DNA from: Arthrobacter sp. efr-133-TYG-118
Lineage (GTDB): Bacteria > Actinomycetota > Actinomycetes > Actinomycetales > Micrococcaceae
Length of the DNA stretch: 64,000 nt
NCBI RefSeq assembly: GCF_030209755.1
Contig: NZ_JARVRH010000002.1
Location: 169,938-233,937 of the forward strand
Reading direction: 5' to 3'
In this document: positions 63,948 to 64,000 of the stretch, piece by piece
How the letters are laid out: the number at the start of each line of letters is the position of its first letter
Numbering within the stretch: position 1 is the stretch's first letter
The notes under the pieces: model-generated
The model's database searches: none
What the model saw: only the letters and a program-made list of their open reading frames with translations
Told to the model about the DNA's origin: nothing
Program-made: the position numbers and the translations under genes

Positions 63948-64000
63948 CGGGTTCAAGGGGTCGTTGCAACACCTGAGTGATTGGTGGGTGTTGTGGTGGG

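Overview
The window is GC-rich chromosomal DNA from an actinobacterium, most probably Arthrobacter sensu lato (Micrococcaceae: Arthrobacter, Paenarthrobacter or Pseudarthrobacter). The evidence is the actinobacterial form of the ribosomal proteins, RNA polymerase subunits and NusG, the lid-less adenylate kinase next to secY, a spc operon without rpsN, GTG and TTG starts on core genes, and a monoderm-type Tad pilus locus. The genus call rests on protein resemblance read by eye.

Most of the window is the large transcription/translation block, almost all on the minus strand. From high to low coordinates it contains: tRNA-Trp, secE, nusG, rplK, rplA (62.3-59.4 kb); two GNAT genes; rplJ, rplL (56.7-55.7 kb); rpoB, rpoC (53.4-45.9 kb); rpsL, rpsG, fusA, tuf (45.4-40.9 kb); the S10 operon rpsJ to rpsQ (34.6-29.3 kb); the spc operon rplN to rplO (28.9-24.8 kb); secY, adk, map (24.6-21.6 kb); infA, rpmJ, rpsM, rpsK, rpoA, rplQ, truA (16.8-12.6 kb); and rplM, rpsI (4.1-3.1 kb).

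Other modules lie between these operons. They are a partial glycosyltransferase pair (1-3008), a complete Tad/Flp pilus locus with two small pilins (4.4-12.5 kb), an S58-type peptidase plus a UgpAEB-like ABC importer without its ATPase (17.1-21.6 kb), a GH1 beta-glucosidase (35.0-36.4 kb), a 1375-residue polytopic membrane protein of unknown function with a 41-residue membrane partner (36.5-40.7 kb), a thiolase and a YbaK-type protein (53.8-55.5 kb), and a PLP aminotransferase (62.6-63.9 kb).

I found no CRISPR array, prophage, IS element or defence island. The most interesting signals are regulatory: an exact 11-mer repeated upstream of rpoA and twice upstream of rpoB; an apparently leaderless truA whose first codons contain the rplQ terminator; a terminator-like hairpin in the rplJL leader; near-identical extended -10 elements before the spc and str operons; long perfect hairpins between ribosomal genes; and the giant uncharacterised membrane protein beside tuf.
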